6,021 nucleotides of DNA from Candidatus Colimorpha enterica (GCA_018065475.1 JAGHTD010000017.1:1-6021), one strand, 5' to 3'; shown: positions 1 through 5,123, numbered from the stretch's first letter. A program made the numbers and translations. Notes: generated from the letters alone by a model not told the origin.

Positions 1-9
1 CACATCACT

Positions 10-20
10 CGGCGTAGCCG
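10..20. other. Small hairpin in the left-edge noncoding DNA
   Basis: CGGC at 10-13 pairs with GCCG at 17-20 around a GTA loop. It is followed by a C-rich run ending near 34. The layout, a small GC hairpin next to CCCCTCCCCC, resembles a degraded right arm of the R1 palindromic repeats found later in the window, but the match is too loose to assign. No gene is visible in bases 1-237. Confidence 0.3.
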
Positions 21-80
21 ATATCCCCTCCCCCACATAGCAATAGCCCACCCCATAATTGTACTAAATCCACGCACCGA

Positions 81-96
81 CGTTTCACGTGAAACA
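81..96. promoter_or_regulatory. parS: parS centromere site upstream of parA
   Basis: CGTTTCACGTGAAACA differs from the conserved bacterial parS palindrome TGTTTCACGTGAAACA only at its first base. ParB binds this site, loads as a CTP-dependent sliding clamp and spreads to form the segregation complex. The site lies about 70 bp upstream of the parA -35 element, so spreading ParB could also repress the parAB promoter; that regulatory role is inferred. A second, perfect copy lies at 1003-1018. Confidence 0.93.
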
Positions 97-166
97 TTCT
101 CCCTCCCGTTTTCTCCCCAGATTTCCTCATTTTTTCCCATTCTCTTACATAATCTCTCATTTTTTC

Positions 167-195
167 TTGACATTTTCCCCGCAAATTGCTATAAT
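167..195 (+). promoter_or_regulatory. Consensus sigma-A promoter of parAB with extended -10
   Basis: TTGACA at 167-172 and TATAAT at 190-195 both match the housekeeping consensus exactly, with a 17-bp spacer. TG at 187-188 gives an extended -10. Transcription should begin near 202, leaving a leader of about 36 nt before the TTG start at 238. The upstream DNA (97-180) is strongly pyrimidine-rich. Confidence 0.9.
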
Positions 196-237
196 ATATG
201 ATGAAAAATAATCAAATCATTCAAAAAGGTAATAAAA

Positions 238-1014
238 TTGGGAAAAATAATAGTATTTGCCAACCAGAAGGGCGGTGTCGGCAAGACGACCTCTGCCGTC
301 AACGTCGCCGCCTGCGTCGGAGCGAAGGGGAGGCGCGTCCTTCTCGTCGATCTTGACCCGCAGGGCAACTCGACTTCCGGCGTCGGCATAAACAAGAAAA
401 ATATGCGCTTTTCCTCCTACGACGTGATCATCGGTCACATCCCGGCGGAGAACGCCATCATCAAAACAGAGTACGAAAACCTCTCCATAATGCCCTCAAA
501 CATCCAGCTTGCGGGTGCGGAGTTCGAGCTCGTGACCGACGACAACCGCGTCTATAAGCTCCGCGACGCCCTCGCGACCGTCGTCGATAACTACGACTAC
601 ATTTTCATAGACTGCCCGCCCTCGCTCGGTATCCTGACCGTCAACTGCCTCACGGCTTCCGACTCGGTCATCATCCCCATGCAGTGCGAGTTCTACTCCC
701 TCGAAGGGCTTTCACAGCTCGTTCAGTCGATCAAAACGACCAAACGGCTTTACAACAAAAAGCTGAACCTCCTCGGGATCCTCATCACGATGTATAACGG
801 CCGCCTCAACCTCTCGATACAGGTCATGGACGAGCTGAAAAAATATTACGCCTCGAAGCTGTTCAACACCACCGTCGTCCGCAACGTCCGCCTTTCGGAG
901 GCACCCTCCTACGGAATGCCGATAATCTACTACGACAAGTACAGCAAGGGAGCGGAGGCGTACAACGCCGTCGCCGACGAGCTTCTGAAACGCACTGAGG
1001 GATGTTTCACGTGA
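238..1014 (+). CDS. parA: ParA/Soj chromosome-partitioning ATPase
   Basis: This is a 258-residue ParA-family ATPase that binds DNA nonspecifically when ATP-bound and works with ParB-parS to segregate the origin and regulate initiation. Visible motifs are the deviant Walker A KGGVGKTT (residues 11-18, with the signature lysine at 11), the Walker A' segment DLDPQGNST (38-46) and Walker B YIFIDCPPSL (121-130, D125). The NVRLSEAPSYGMPIIYYD segment (216-233) is typical of chromosomal Soj proteins. The length is normal for a short, chromosomal ParA without the N-terminal repressor domain of plasmid forms. The start is TTG at 238: AAAAAGGT ends 7 nt upstream, upstream ATGs are out of frame, and a stop closes the frame at 202. 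The last three codons (Cys-Phe-Thr) and the TGA lie within a parS site. parB begins 19 nt downstream, so the two genes are very likely one operon. The + strand is C-rich here (47 C against 24 G in 541-660). Confidence 0.97.
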   Translation: MGKIIVFANQKGGVGKTTSAVNVAACVGAKGRRVLLVDLDPQGNSTSGVGINKKNMRFSSYDVIIGHIPAENAIIKTEYENLSIMPSNIQLAGAEFELVTDDNRVYKLRDALATVVDNYDYIFIDCPPSLGILTVNCLTASDSVIIPMQCEFYSLEGLSQLVQSIKTTKRLYNKKLNLLGILITMYNGRLNLSIQVMDELKKYYASKLFNTTVVRNVRLSEAPSYGMPIIYYDKYSKGAEAYNAVADELLKRTEGCFT

Positions 1015-1018
1015 AACA
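1003..1018. promoter_or_regulatory. parS: Perfect parS site overlapping the parA stop codon
   Basis: TGTTTCACGTGAAACA is an exact match to the 16-bp parS consensus. Its first 12 bases encode the end of ParA (Cys, Phe, Thr, stop), and the remainder fills the parA-parB gap. The parB ribosome binding site starts 3 nt after it. In mRNA the palindrome could fold into a small stem beside that ribosome binding site; this is inference. Confidence 0.98.
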
Positions 1019-1033
1019 TAAGGGAGAACTGAC

Positions 1034-1924
1034 ATGGCACAGAAAAAGCTGACAGGATTGGGAAGAGGCCTCGACGCCGTCTTCCTTGAAAACGAAACCG
1101 ATAACCCCGGCTCGGTGACTATGCTCCGCGTCGCGGAGATAGAGCCGAACCCCGACCAGCCGAGGAAAACCTTCGACGAAAAGGCGCTCGGTGAGCTCGC
1201 CGCCTCGATAAGAGAACACGGACTTATCCAGCCGATAGTCGTCAAAAGGTCGAAATCGGAGGGTTATTACACGATAATCGCCGGCGAAAGGCGTTGGAGA
1301 GCGTCCCGCCTCGCGGGTCTCGACGAGATACCCGTCGTGGTCATGGAGCTCGACGACAAGACCTCTGCGCAGATAGCTCTGATCGAAAACGTGCAGAGAG
1401 AGGACCTCGATCCCGTCGAGGAGGCAGCCGCTTACAGGAAGCTGATCGACGATTTCGGGATGACGCAGGAGCAGCTCGCGTCGAAAATAGGGAAGAGCCG
1501 CCCGGCGATTACAAACTCGCTCCGACTGCTCGAACTCAACGCGGAGGTGCTGAAAATGCTCTCGGCGGGCAAGCTCACGTCGGGACATTGCAGGGCTCTG
1601 CTCGGGCTGACAGACAAGGGAATACTCACGAAAACCGCCGAACAGGTCGCCGAAAAGACGCTTTCGGTCAGGGATACAGAGGCGCTCGTCAAGAAGCTGA
1701 ATAAGGCGAAAAAGGACGAAAATAAGCCCAAAAAGCCCGAAATTGAGACGATTTCACCCGATTATACCGCAATTCTTGCCGAAAAAATGACGAAAAAACT
1801 CGGCAGGAAGATAGATATTTTCAAAAACGGAAAGCAGGGAAAGGTCACCATCCTCTTCACCTCCGACTCCGAACTCAATGACATCGTCACCCAACTCTGC
1901 GGCGAAAACGTGTTTGATGAATGA
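1034..1924 (+). CDS. parB: ParB/Spo0J chromosome-partitioning CTPase
   Basis: This is a 296-residue ParB that binds parS, hydrolyses CTP and forms the origin segregation complex with ParA. The N-terminal GLGRGLDAVF (8-17) matches the conserved ParA-stimulating tail. The CTP-binding ParB/Srx domain follows, with GERRWRA (84-90) and ENVQREDLDPVEEA (118-131). A helix-turn-helix parS-reading segment spans about 142-165 (GMTQEQLASKIGKSRPAITN). A lysine-rich linker (about 219-235) leads to the C-terminal dimerisation domain (about 241-296). The order, spacing and length are those of an intact chromosomal ParB. AGGGAG at 1021-1026 precedes the ATG by 7 nt. The gene is the distal member of the parAB operon. 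No clear T-tailed terminator follows it; the hairpins of the R1 repeat at 1980 may end the transcript. Its neighbour on the other side, serS, is separated by an inserted repeat-nuclease composite. Confidence 0.97.
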   Translation: MAQKKLTGLGRGLDAVFLENETDNPGSVTMLRVAEIEPNPDQPRKTFDEKALGELAASIREHGLIQPIVVKRSKSEGYYTIIAGERRWRASRLAGLDEIPVVVMELDDKTSAQIALIENVQREDLDPVEEAAAYRKLIDDFGMTQEQLASKIGKSRPAITNSLRLLELNAEVLKMLSAGKLTSGHCRALLGLTDKGILTKTAEQVAEKTLSVRDTEALVKKLNKAKKDENKPKKPEIETISPDYTAILAEKMTKKLGRKIDIFKNGKQGKVTILFTSDSELNDIVTQLCGENVFDE

Positions 1925-1979
1925 AGACGGGAATGCGAACGGAATCATATAAGTAAAGGAAACACGAAGAGGCGAATTA

Positions 1980-2107
1980 GCCTCCCCTGTGTAAGGGGAG
2001 GGGGACCACGAAGTGGTGGAAGGGTTGTCTCTGTCAAATGTAAAAATATGTTAAAGGCAATCCCCCAGTCGCCTTACGGCGACAGCCCCCTTTACACAAA
2101 GGGGCCT
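1980..2107. repeat. R1 palindromic repeat, copy 1 (about 128 bp)
   Basis: The element is an imperfect inverted repeat of two arms. Left arm: outer hairpin CCTCCCC/GGGGAGG (1981-1987 with 1995-2001, loop TGTGTAA), inner hairpin ACCAC-GAA-GTGGT (2005-2017), then GGAAGGGTTGT (2018-2028). Right arm, as mirror image: GGCAATCCCCC (2056-2066), hairpin GTCGCC-TTAC-GGCGAC (2068-2083), then an outer stem GCCCCC/GGGGCC (2085-2106) with loop TTTACACAAA. The 27 nt between the arms are AT-rich. The same architecture recurs at 2566-2770 and 5685-5849. It lies between parB and the DUF559 gene and may act as a bidirectional terminator. Confidence 0.88.
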
Positions 2108-2144
2108 GGCCACACAACCTCATCACCAAAAAAGAAAGGCAAAA

Positions 2145-2543
2145 ATGGACAGAAAGCACAACAAAGAGATCACATCATTCGCAAAAGAACTCCGAAAGAA
2201 CATGACCGACGAGGAAAAACATTTATGGTACGACTTTCTGCGAAGTTACCCGGTGCGATTTTCAAGGCAAAAAATCCTCGGAAAATACATCGCCGATTTC
2301 TATTGTGCAAAAGCAAATCTCGTAATTGAACTTGACGGATCGGAACATTATACCGAAGAAGGCAGGGAAAACGACAAAATAAGAACCGATTATCTCAATA
2401 ATTTCGGGATAACGGTAATGAGGATAACAAACCTCGAATTGAATCAAAACTTTCCCGGCGTCTGCGCGTATATAGACAATTACGTAAAAAACGCAATGAA
2501 GGAAAAAAATAAACCTCCCCGAGATGCGAAGCATCTCTTGTAA
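2145..2543 (+). CDS. DUF559 / Vsr-like PD-(D/E)XK endonuclease-domain protein
   Basis: This is a 132-residue soluble protein of the DUF559 family, which has the very-short-patch-repair endonuclease fold. An N-terminal helical part (AKELRKNMTDEEKHLWYDFL, 13-32) leads to the core. There GKYIADFYCAKANLVIELDGSEHY (47-69) carries the likely metal ligands D51, E62 and D64, followed by RTDYLNNFGITVMRITNLEL (80-99) and a last helix (about 104-117). AAAGG lies 5 nt before the ATG. The tail after about residue 121, and the stop codon, are encoded by a repeat hairpin (2514-2551). R1 repeats flank the gene on both sides. Its composition is AT-richer than its neighbours (38% GC in 2341-2400 against 60% in parA 541-600), which suggests acquisition. 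The family is common in Clostridia; its biological role is not established, and nuclease activity is inferred from the motif. Confidence 0.9.
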   Translation: MDRKHNKEITSFAKELRKNMTDEEKHLWYDFLRSYPVRFSRQKILGKYIADFYCAKANLVIELDGSEHYTEEGRENDKIRTDYLNNFGITVMRITNLELNQNFPGVCAYIDNYVKNAMKEKNKPPRDAKHLL

Positions 2544-2551
2544 ACGGGAGG
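2514..2551. repeat. Solitary R1 outer hairpin overlapping the DUF559 3' end
   Basis: Outer stem CCTCCC (2514-2519) pairs with GGGAGG (2546-2551) and encloses an inserted hairpin GAGATGC-GAA-GCATCTC (2521-2537). The inverted counterpart is the right end of R1 copy 3 (about 5812-5849), which carries the same inner hairpin. The stop codon of the DUF559 gene (2541-2543) lies inside it. No GGAAGGGTTGT core follows, so it appears to be half of an arm. Confidence 0.85.
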
Positions 2552-2565
2552 AAGACGACGGATCA

Positions 2566-2770
2566 GCCTCCCCTGTGCAAGGGGAGGGTCGCGCAGCGAC
2601 TGAGCGGTACTGAATGACAGCCCGGTGGGCTGTCAGAGCCGCGAAGTGACCGAGCCCGCAGGCGAGAAACCGCGGAGCGGTGGAAGGGTTGTTTCTGAAA
2701 ATAGTTACATCTTCCAAAGACAATCCCTCCGTCATCCTTCGGATGACACCTCCCTTTACACAAGGGAGGC
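2566..2770. repeat. R1 palindromic repeat, copy 2 (about 205 bp)
   Basis: Left outer hairpin CCTCCCC/GGGGAGG (2567-2587, loop TGTGCAA) is followed by a series of inner hairpins: GTCGC-GCA-GCGAC (2588-2600), TGACAGCCC-GGT-GGGCTGTCA (2615-2635) and CCGC-GGA-GCGG near 2670, then GGAAGGGTTGT. The right arm has GACAATCCCTCC (2719-2730), hairpin GTCATCC-TTC-GGATGAC (2731-2747) and outer stem CCTCCC/GGGAGG (2749-2769). It is longer than copy 1 because its left arm carries extra hairpins. It lies immediately upstream of serS. Confidence 0.88.
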
Positions 2771-2821
2771 TATCCCCCCACCAAAACCAAAAAAATAAAG
2801 CATAAACAAGGAGAAAAGAAC

Positions 2822-4108
2822 ATGCTTGACATAAAGTACATCAGAGAAAACCCCGACGAGGTCATCGCCCGTCTTGCAACGAAAGGCAAGGACGCAAAAG
2901 AAGATATTGCCGAGATCCTCGCGCTTGACGCCGAGAGAAGAGCGAAAATATCCGAAAACGAGCAGCTCAAAGCGGAGCAGAACCGCGTAAACAAGCTCAT
3001 CCCTCAATATAAGAAGGAAGGCAAGGACGTTGCTCCGATCTTTGCGGAGATGAAAGAGCTCGGCGCAAAGACCAAGGAAAACGACAACGCCGTCAAGGAG
3101 ATCGAGGAGAAGTTCAACACGCTCATGTGGGCGCTCCCCAACCTTCCCGACCGTGACCTCAAGCCCGGCGGAAAAGAGAACAACGAGCCCCTCAGATACT
3201 TCGGCGAGCCGAGAAAGTTCGATTTTGAGCCGAAAAACCACGTCGATCTCTGCACCGACCTCGGACTTATCGACTACAAGAGAGGAACGAAACTCGCAGG
3301 AAGCGGTTTCTGGATCTACAGCGGCATAGGCGCGCGCCTCGAATGGGCGATCCTCAACTACTTCATCGACTACCACCTCGGCAACAACTACGAGCTGATG
3401 CTCGTTCCCCACATGCTGGAGTACGAGTGCGGATTCACCGCAGGTCAGTTCCCGAAGTTCGCCGACGAGGTCTATAAGATCGCAAACCCGACCGACGACA
3501 AGGTCCACTATATGCTCCCGACCGCAGAGGCGGCGCTCGTTTCGCTTCACAGAAACGAGATCCTGACCGAGGCGGACCTCCCCAAAAAGTACATTTCCTA
3601 CACCCCCTGCTTCCGCAGAGAGGCGGGATCCTACCGCGCGGACGAGAGAGGAATGGTCAGAGGACACCAGTTCAACAAGGTCGAGATGGTTCAGTTCACC
3701 CTTCCCGAAAAGAGCGACGAGGCGTTTGAAGAGCTCGTTACCAACGCCGAAAACCTCGTTAAGGGGCTCGGATTCCATTTCCGCACCGTAAAACTCGCCG
3801 CAGAGGACTGCTCCGCGTCGATGGCAAGGACTTACGACATCGAGATCAACGTCCCCTCGATGAACGGATACAAGGAGGTTTCCTCCGTCTCCAACGCCCG
3901 CGATTACCAGGCGAGAAGAGGTCAGATGAGAGTGAAGAGAGCCGACGGTTCGATCGAGTATCTCCATACCCTCAACGGCTCCGGACTTGCAACTTCCCGT
4001 ATCTTCCCCGCTCTCGTTGAGCAGAATCAGAACGCCGACGGCTCCGTCAACGTCCCCGATTGCCTTAAAAAATACCTCGGCGGAATGGATGTAATCAGAA
4101 AAGATTGA
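2822..4108 (+). CDS. serS: Seryl-tRNA synthetase (class II)
   Basis: This 428-residue cytosolic enzyme charges tRNA-Ser with serine, and also charges tRNA-Sec where present. The N-terminal part (about 27-100) is the charged helical hairpin that grips the long variable arm of tRNA-Ser. The catalytic class II core follows: a motif 1 region near 185-212, the serine-binding TAE (234-236), motif 2 with CFRREAGS (263-270) and GHQFNKVEMV (281-290), and motif 3 with HTLNGSGLATSR (382-393). The length is normal. AAGGAG (2808-2813) lies 8 nt before the ATG. Some segments (SYRADERGMVRGHQF; LEWAILNYFIDYHLGNNY) differ from the usual bacterial form, which suggests a divergent clostridial subtype. No T-box leader is visible upstream, where R1 copy 2 fills most of the 278 nt after the DUF559 gene. 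In many clostridia serS lies close to parAB and the origin, as here. Confidence 0.96.
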   Translation: MLDIKYIRENPDEVIARLATKGKDAKEDIAEILALDAERRAKISENEQLKAEQNRVNKLIPQYKKEGKDVAPIFAEMKELGAKTKENDNAVKEIEEKFNTLMWALPNLPDRDLKPGGKENNEPLRYFGEPRKFDFEPKNHVDLCTDLGLIDYKRGTKLAGSGFWIYSGIGARLEWAILNYFIDYHLGNNYELMLVPHMLEYECGFTAGQFPKFADEVYKIANPTDDKVHYMLPTAEAALVSLHRNEILTEADLPKKYISYTPCFRREAGSYRADERGMVRGHQFNKVEMVQFTLPEKSDEAFEELVTNAENLVKGLGFHFRTVKLAAEDCSASMARTYDIEINVPSMNGYKEVSSVSNARDYQARRGQMRVKRADGSIEYLHTLNGSGLATSRIFPALVEQNQNADGSVNVPDCLKKYLGGMDVIRKD

Positions 4109-4130
4109 TGTTATTTTGTGAAAAATAACA
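4109..4130 (+). terminator. Terminator-like hairpin after serS
   Basis: TGTTATTTT (4109-4117) pairs perfectly with AAAATAACA (4122-4130) around a GTGA loop, directly after the serS stop codon. The stem is AT-rich and only TTT follows, so it would be a weak intrinsic terminator. ATAACATTTG is repeated in tandem at 4125-4134 and 4135-4144. Confidence 0.5.
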
Positions 4131-4179
4131 TTTGATAACATTTGGTGGGATTTTGAAACGGGGGAAGATAAACCAACTC

Positions 4180-4324
4180 CGTAGGGGACGGCCTTGGTCC
4201 TCCCGCTTGTAAAAATCCGCACAAATAATCCGGCTACATCGTAGGGGACGGCCCCCGGACGTCCCGCTCAACGGAATCTGAACACATTGTTCTATTTCGG
4301 TAGGGGAGTGCCTTGATGCTCCCG
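4180..4324. repeat. R2 tandem repeat, three units of about 60 bp
   Basis: Three related 26-27-bp cores (CGTAGGGGACGGCC... ending in CTCCCG or GTCCCG) start at 4180, 4240 and 4299, so the period is about 60 bp. Each core is partly self-complementary (GGGGAC...GTCCC). The spacers of about 33 bp are themselves loosely alike. A degenerate unit end (GGCTTGATCCTCCCG) recurs at 5869-5883, also directly before an R3 element. No coding potential is seen. Confidence 0.8.
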
Positions 4325-4431
4325 TCTGCTAACTGACGAATACTGCAAACTTCATTCAGAATGAGAGATGATCGCCGCTGTCCAGCTCCCTCCGGGAGGG
4401 GGCTCCGCGGAGCGGTGGAGGAGCCCGCGGC
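4321..4431 (+). repeat. R3 palindromic repeat, copy 1
   Basis: Bases 4321-4400 align without gaps to 5881-5960, with 66 of 80 identical. The segment from AATGAGAGATGATCG to GGGAGGG (4360-4400) has a single difference. The element carries a CTCCCTCCGGGAGGG hairpin (about 4386-4400), a short CCGC-GGA-GCGG hairpin and a GGAGGAGCCCGCGG end. It overlaps the last R2 unit, so R2 and R3 appear to travel as a composite. Confidence 0.82.
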
Positions 4432-4448
4432 ATAATAAAGTAAGTATC

Positions 4449-4489
4449 GGAATGAATAGATACGATACAAAATTGTTAGTTATTCATCC
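4449..4489. other. Inverted repeat between the two opposed R3 copies
   Basis: GGAATGAATA (4449-4458) pairs with TATTCATCC (4481-4489), with one mismatch and a loop of about 22 nt. It sits in the AT-rich 87-bp segment enclosed by R3 copies in opposite orientation. No reading frame is supported here. Confidence 0.45.
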
Positions 4490-4518
4490 CTCGGTGAAGA
4501 TTTACAAACAATAAAGCA

Positions 4519-4593
4519 ATCGCCGGGCTCCTTCCGTCACGGCAGAGCCGTGCCACCTTCCTCCCGGAGGAAGGTGGACAAGCAAGTGCCTCG
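4519..4593 (-). repeat. R3 palindromic repeat, copy 2, inverted
   Basis: ATCGCCGGGCTCCTTC (4519-4534) is the reverse complement of the end of R3 copy 3 (GAAGGAGCCCGGCGAT, 5981-5996). Two hairpins follow, GGCAGAGCCGTGCC (about 4541-4554) and ACCTTCCTCCCGGAGGAAGGT (about 4555-4575), then GGACAAGC, matching the GCTGTCC side of the family. With copy 1 it forms an inverted pair around 4432-4518. Confidence 0.75.
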
Positions 4594-4672
4594 CTCCTTA
4601 GTTAGTACGTACCCGTAGGGAGCTGAACAGTGCATCCGTTTCTCAAAGTAACCGCTCTTCCAAATCGCCCCC

Positions 4673-4860
4673 TGTGGAAACGGTGGAAAACATTTCACCC
4701 CTATCAACAACCTTTTCAACAATTCACCGAAGTGTGAAAAAGTGAGAAGAAGCGGGAAAAACGGCGAAAAAGTGAGAAAAAACGACCTCCACAAACCAAA
4801 TCCACAGATTCCACAGCATCTACTACTACTACTGCTGAATATAAAGATTACTTATCTTAC
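4673..4860 (+). other. oriC: Candidate chromosomal replication origin (oriC)
   Basis: This noncoding stretch shows the ordered parts of a Bacillus-type origin. DnaA-box-like 9-mers are TGTGGAAAC (4673-4681, reverse), CTATCAACA (4701-4709), TTTTCAACA (4713-4721), AAATCCACA (4798-4806) and GATTCCACA (4807-4815). The last two form a tandem pair, as in the B. subtilis unwinding region. Four bases later comes CTACTACTACTACTGCTG (4820-4837), whose complement read 3'-5' is a run of GAT triplets, the DnaA-trio pattern. AT-rich DNA (4838-4858), a plausible duplex-unwinding element, follows. Two GAAAAAGTGAGAA motifs lie 30 bp apart (4736, 4766). The nearby parS sites and parAB fit an origin-proximal location. 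None of the boxes is the perfect TTATCCACA, and dnaA/dnaN are not in the window, so the call rests on arrangement. Confidence 0.72.
4820..4837 (+). promoter_or_regulatory. DnaA-trio-like element
   Basis: Four CTA triplets and two CTG triplets run without interruption directly after the tandem TCCACAG/TTCCACAG boxes. The known DnaA-trio is a 3'-[G/A]A[T/A]-5' repeat on the strand DnaA grips during melting; the complement here reads GAT four times, then GAC twice. Position, orientation and the following AT-rich DNA match the known origin layout. Confidence 0.7.
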
Positions 4861-4882
4861 GTTTCCGCCTCCGGCGGTCAAA

Positions 4883-4911
4883 CGGCTGACGCCGAGATGA
4901 AAAAGCGAGGC
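4883..4911 (+). repeat. 29-bp direct repeat, left copy
   Basis: This is the left copy of a 29-bp direct repeat beginning CGGCTGACGCCGAG and ending AAAAAGCGAGGC. The right copy at 5095-5123 differs at one base (A against C in the middle). The two copies bound a hairpin-rich noncoding block of about 180 bp. Confidence 0.88.
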
Positions 4912-4945
4912 AAAAACAAGCCGTTGAAGACATAAAATAAAATCC

Positions 4946-4976
4946 GTTTTTGCGGCGGCTCTGCCGTCGGAAAAAC
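4946..4976. other. Long hairpin in the noncoding block
   Basis: GTTTTT (4946-4951) pairs with AAAAAC (4971-4976), and CGGCGG (4953-4958) pairs with CCGTCG (4964-4969) through one G-T wobble, with a CTCTG loop and one G-G mismatch. The U-side/A-side flanks resemble a bidirectional terminator, but no upstream gene needs one here. Further hairpins lie at 4985-5004 (ACGAG/CTCGT) and 5016-5040. Confidence 0.6.
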
Positions 4977-5059
4977 ACCTTCAAACGAGCGGAGCGAGTC
5001 TCGTGCGGAGGGGAGCCCAAAAAACGGAGTTTTTTAAGGGCGGGGATAAGCACGAGCAC

Positions 5060-5086
5060 CACTTGAAAAAAAAAGTTTTTCAAGTG
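5060..5086. other. Perfect 11-bp hairpin upstream of the membrane-protein gene
   Basis: CACTTGAAAAA (5060-5070) pairs exactly with TTTTTCAAGTG (5076-5086) around an AAAAG loop. It lies 9 nt before the right copy of the 29-bp direct repeat and about 80 nt upstream of the gene starting at 5164. No T-tract follows on the + strand, so it is not a standard terminator for rightward transcription. Confidence 0.65.
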
Positions 5087-5094
5087 AGTAAAAC

Positions 5095-5123
5095 CGGCTG
5101 ACGCCGAGCTGAAAAAGCGAGGC
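5095..5123 (+). repeat. 29-bp direct repeat, right copy
   Basis: This matches 4883-4911 at 28 of 29 positions. It ends 40 nt before the start codon at 5164. The pair may mark the ends of an inserted or duplicated intergenic segment. Confidence 0.88.

Noticed and set aside
66..74. DnaA box AAATCCACG near the left edge
   Set aside because: A single isolated partial match in noncoding DNA with no neighbouring boxes or unwinding element.
1007..1588. Minus-strand and alternate-frame open frames over parB (also 1294-1704 +)
   Set aside because: Shadows of the well-supported parB reading frame.
2048..2329. Plus-strand frame of 93 codons beginning in R1 copy 1
   Set aside because: It starts in the repeat and then runs out of frame through the DUF559 gene; no ribosome binding site and no domain.
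2571..2821. T-box riboswitch leader for serS
   Set aside because: No T-box sequence (TGGNACCGCG-like) or antiterminator is visible; the gap is filled by R1 copy 2.
2756..4222. Long minus-strand open frame of 488 codons
   Set aside because: It is the antisense shadow of serS, a clear class II synthetase in the + strand; its translation has no recognisable domain and no proper ribosome binding site.
4180..4324. CRISPR-like array: three 26-bp repeats with spacers of about 33 bp
   Set aside because: Repeats are imperfect, the spacers resemble one another, there are no cas genes, and the unit is tied to R3 elements.
5060..5086. Intrinsic terminator
   Set aside because: The stem is perfect but lacks a trailing T-tract and follows no gene on the + strand; kept only as a hairpin.
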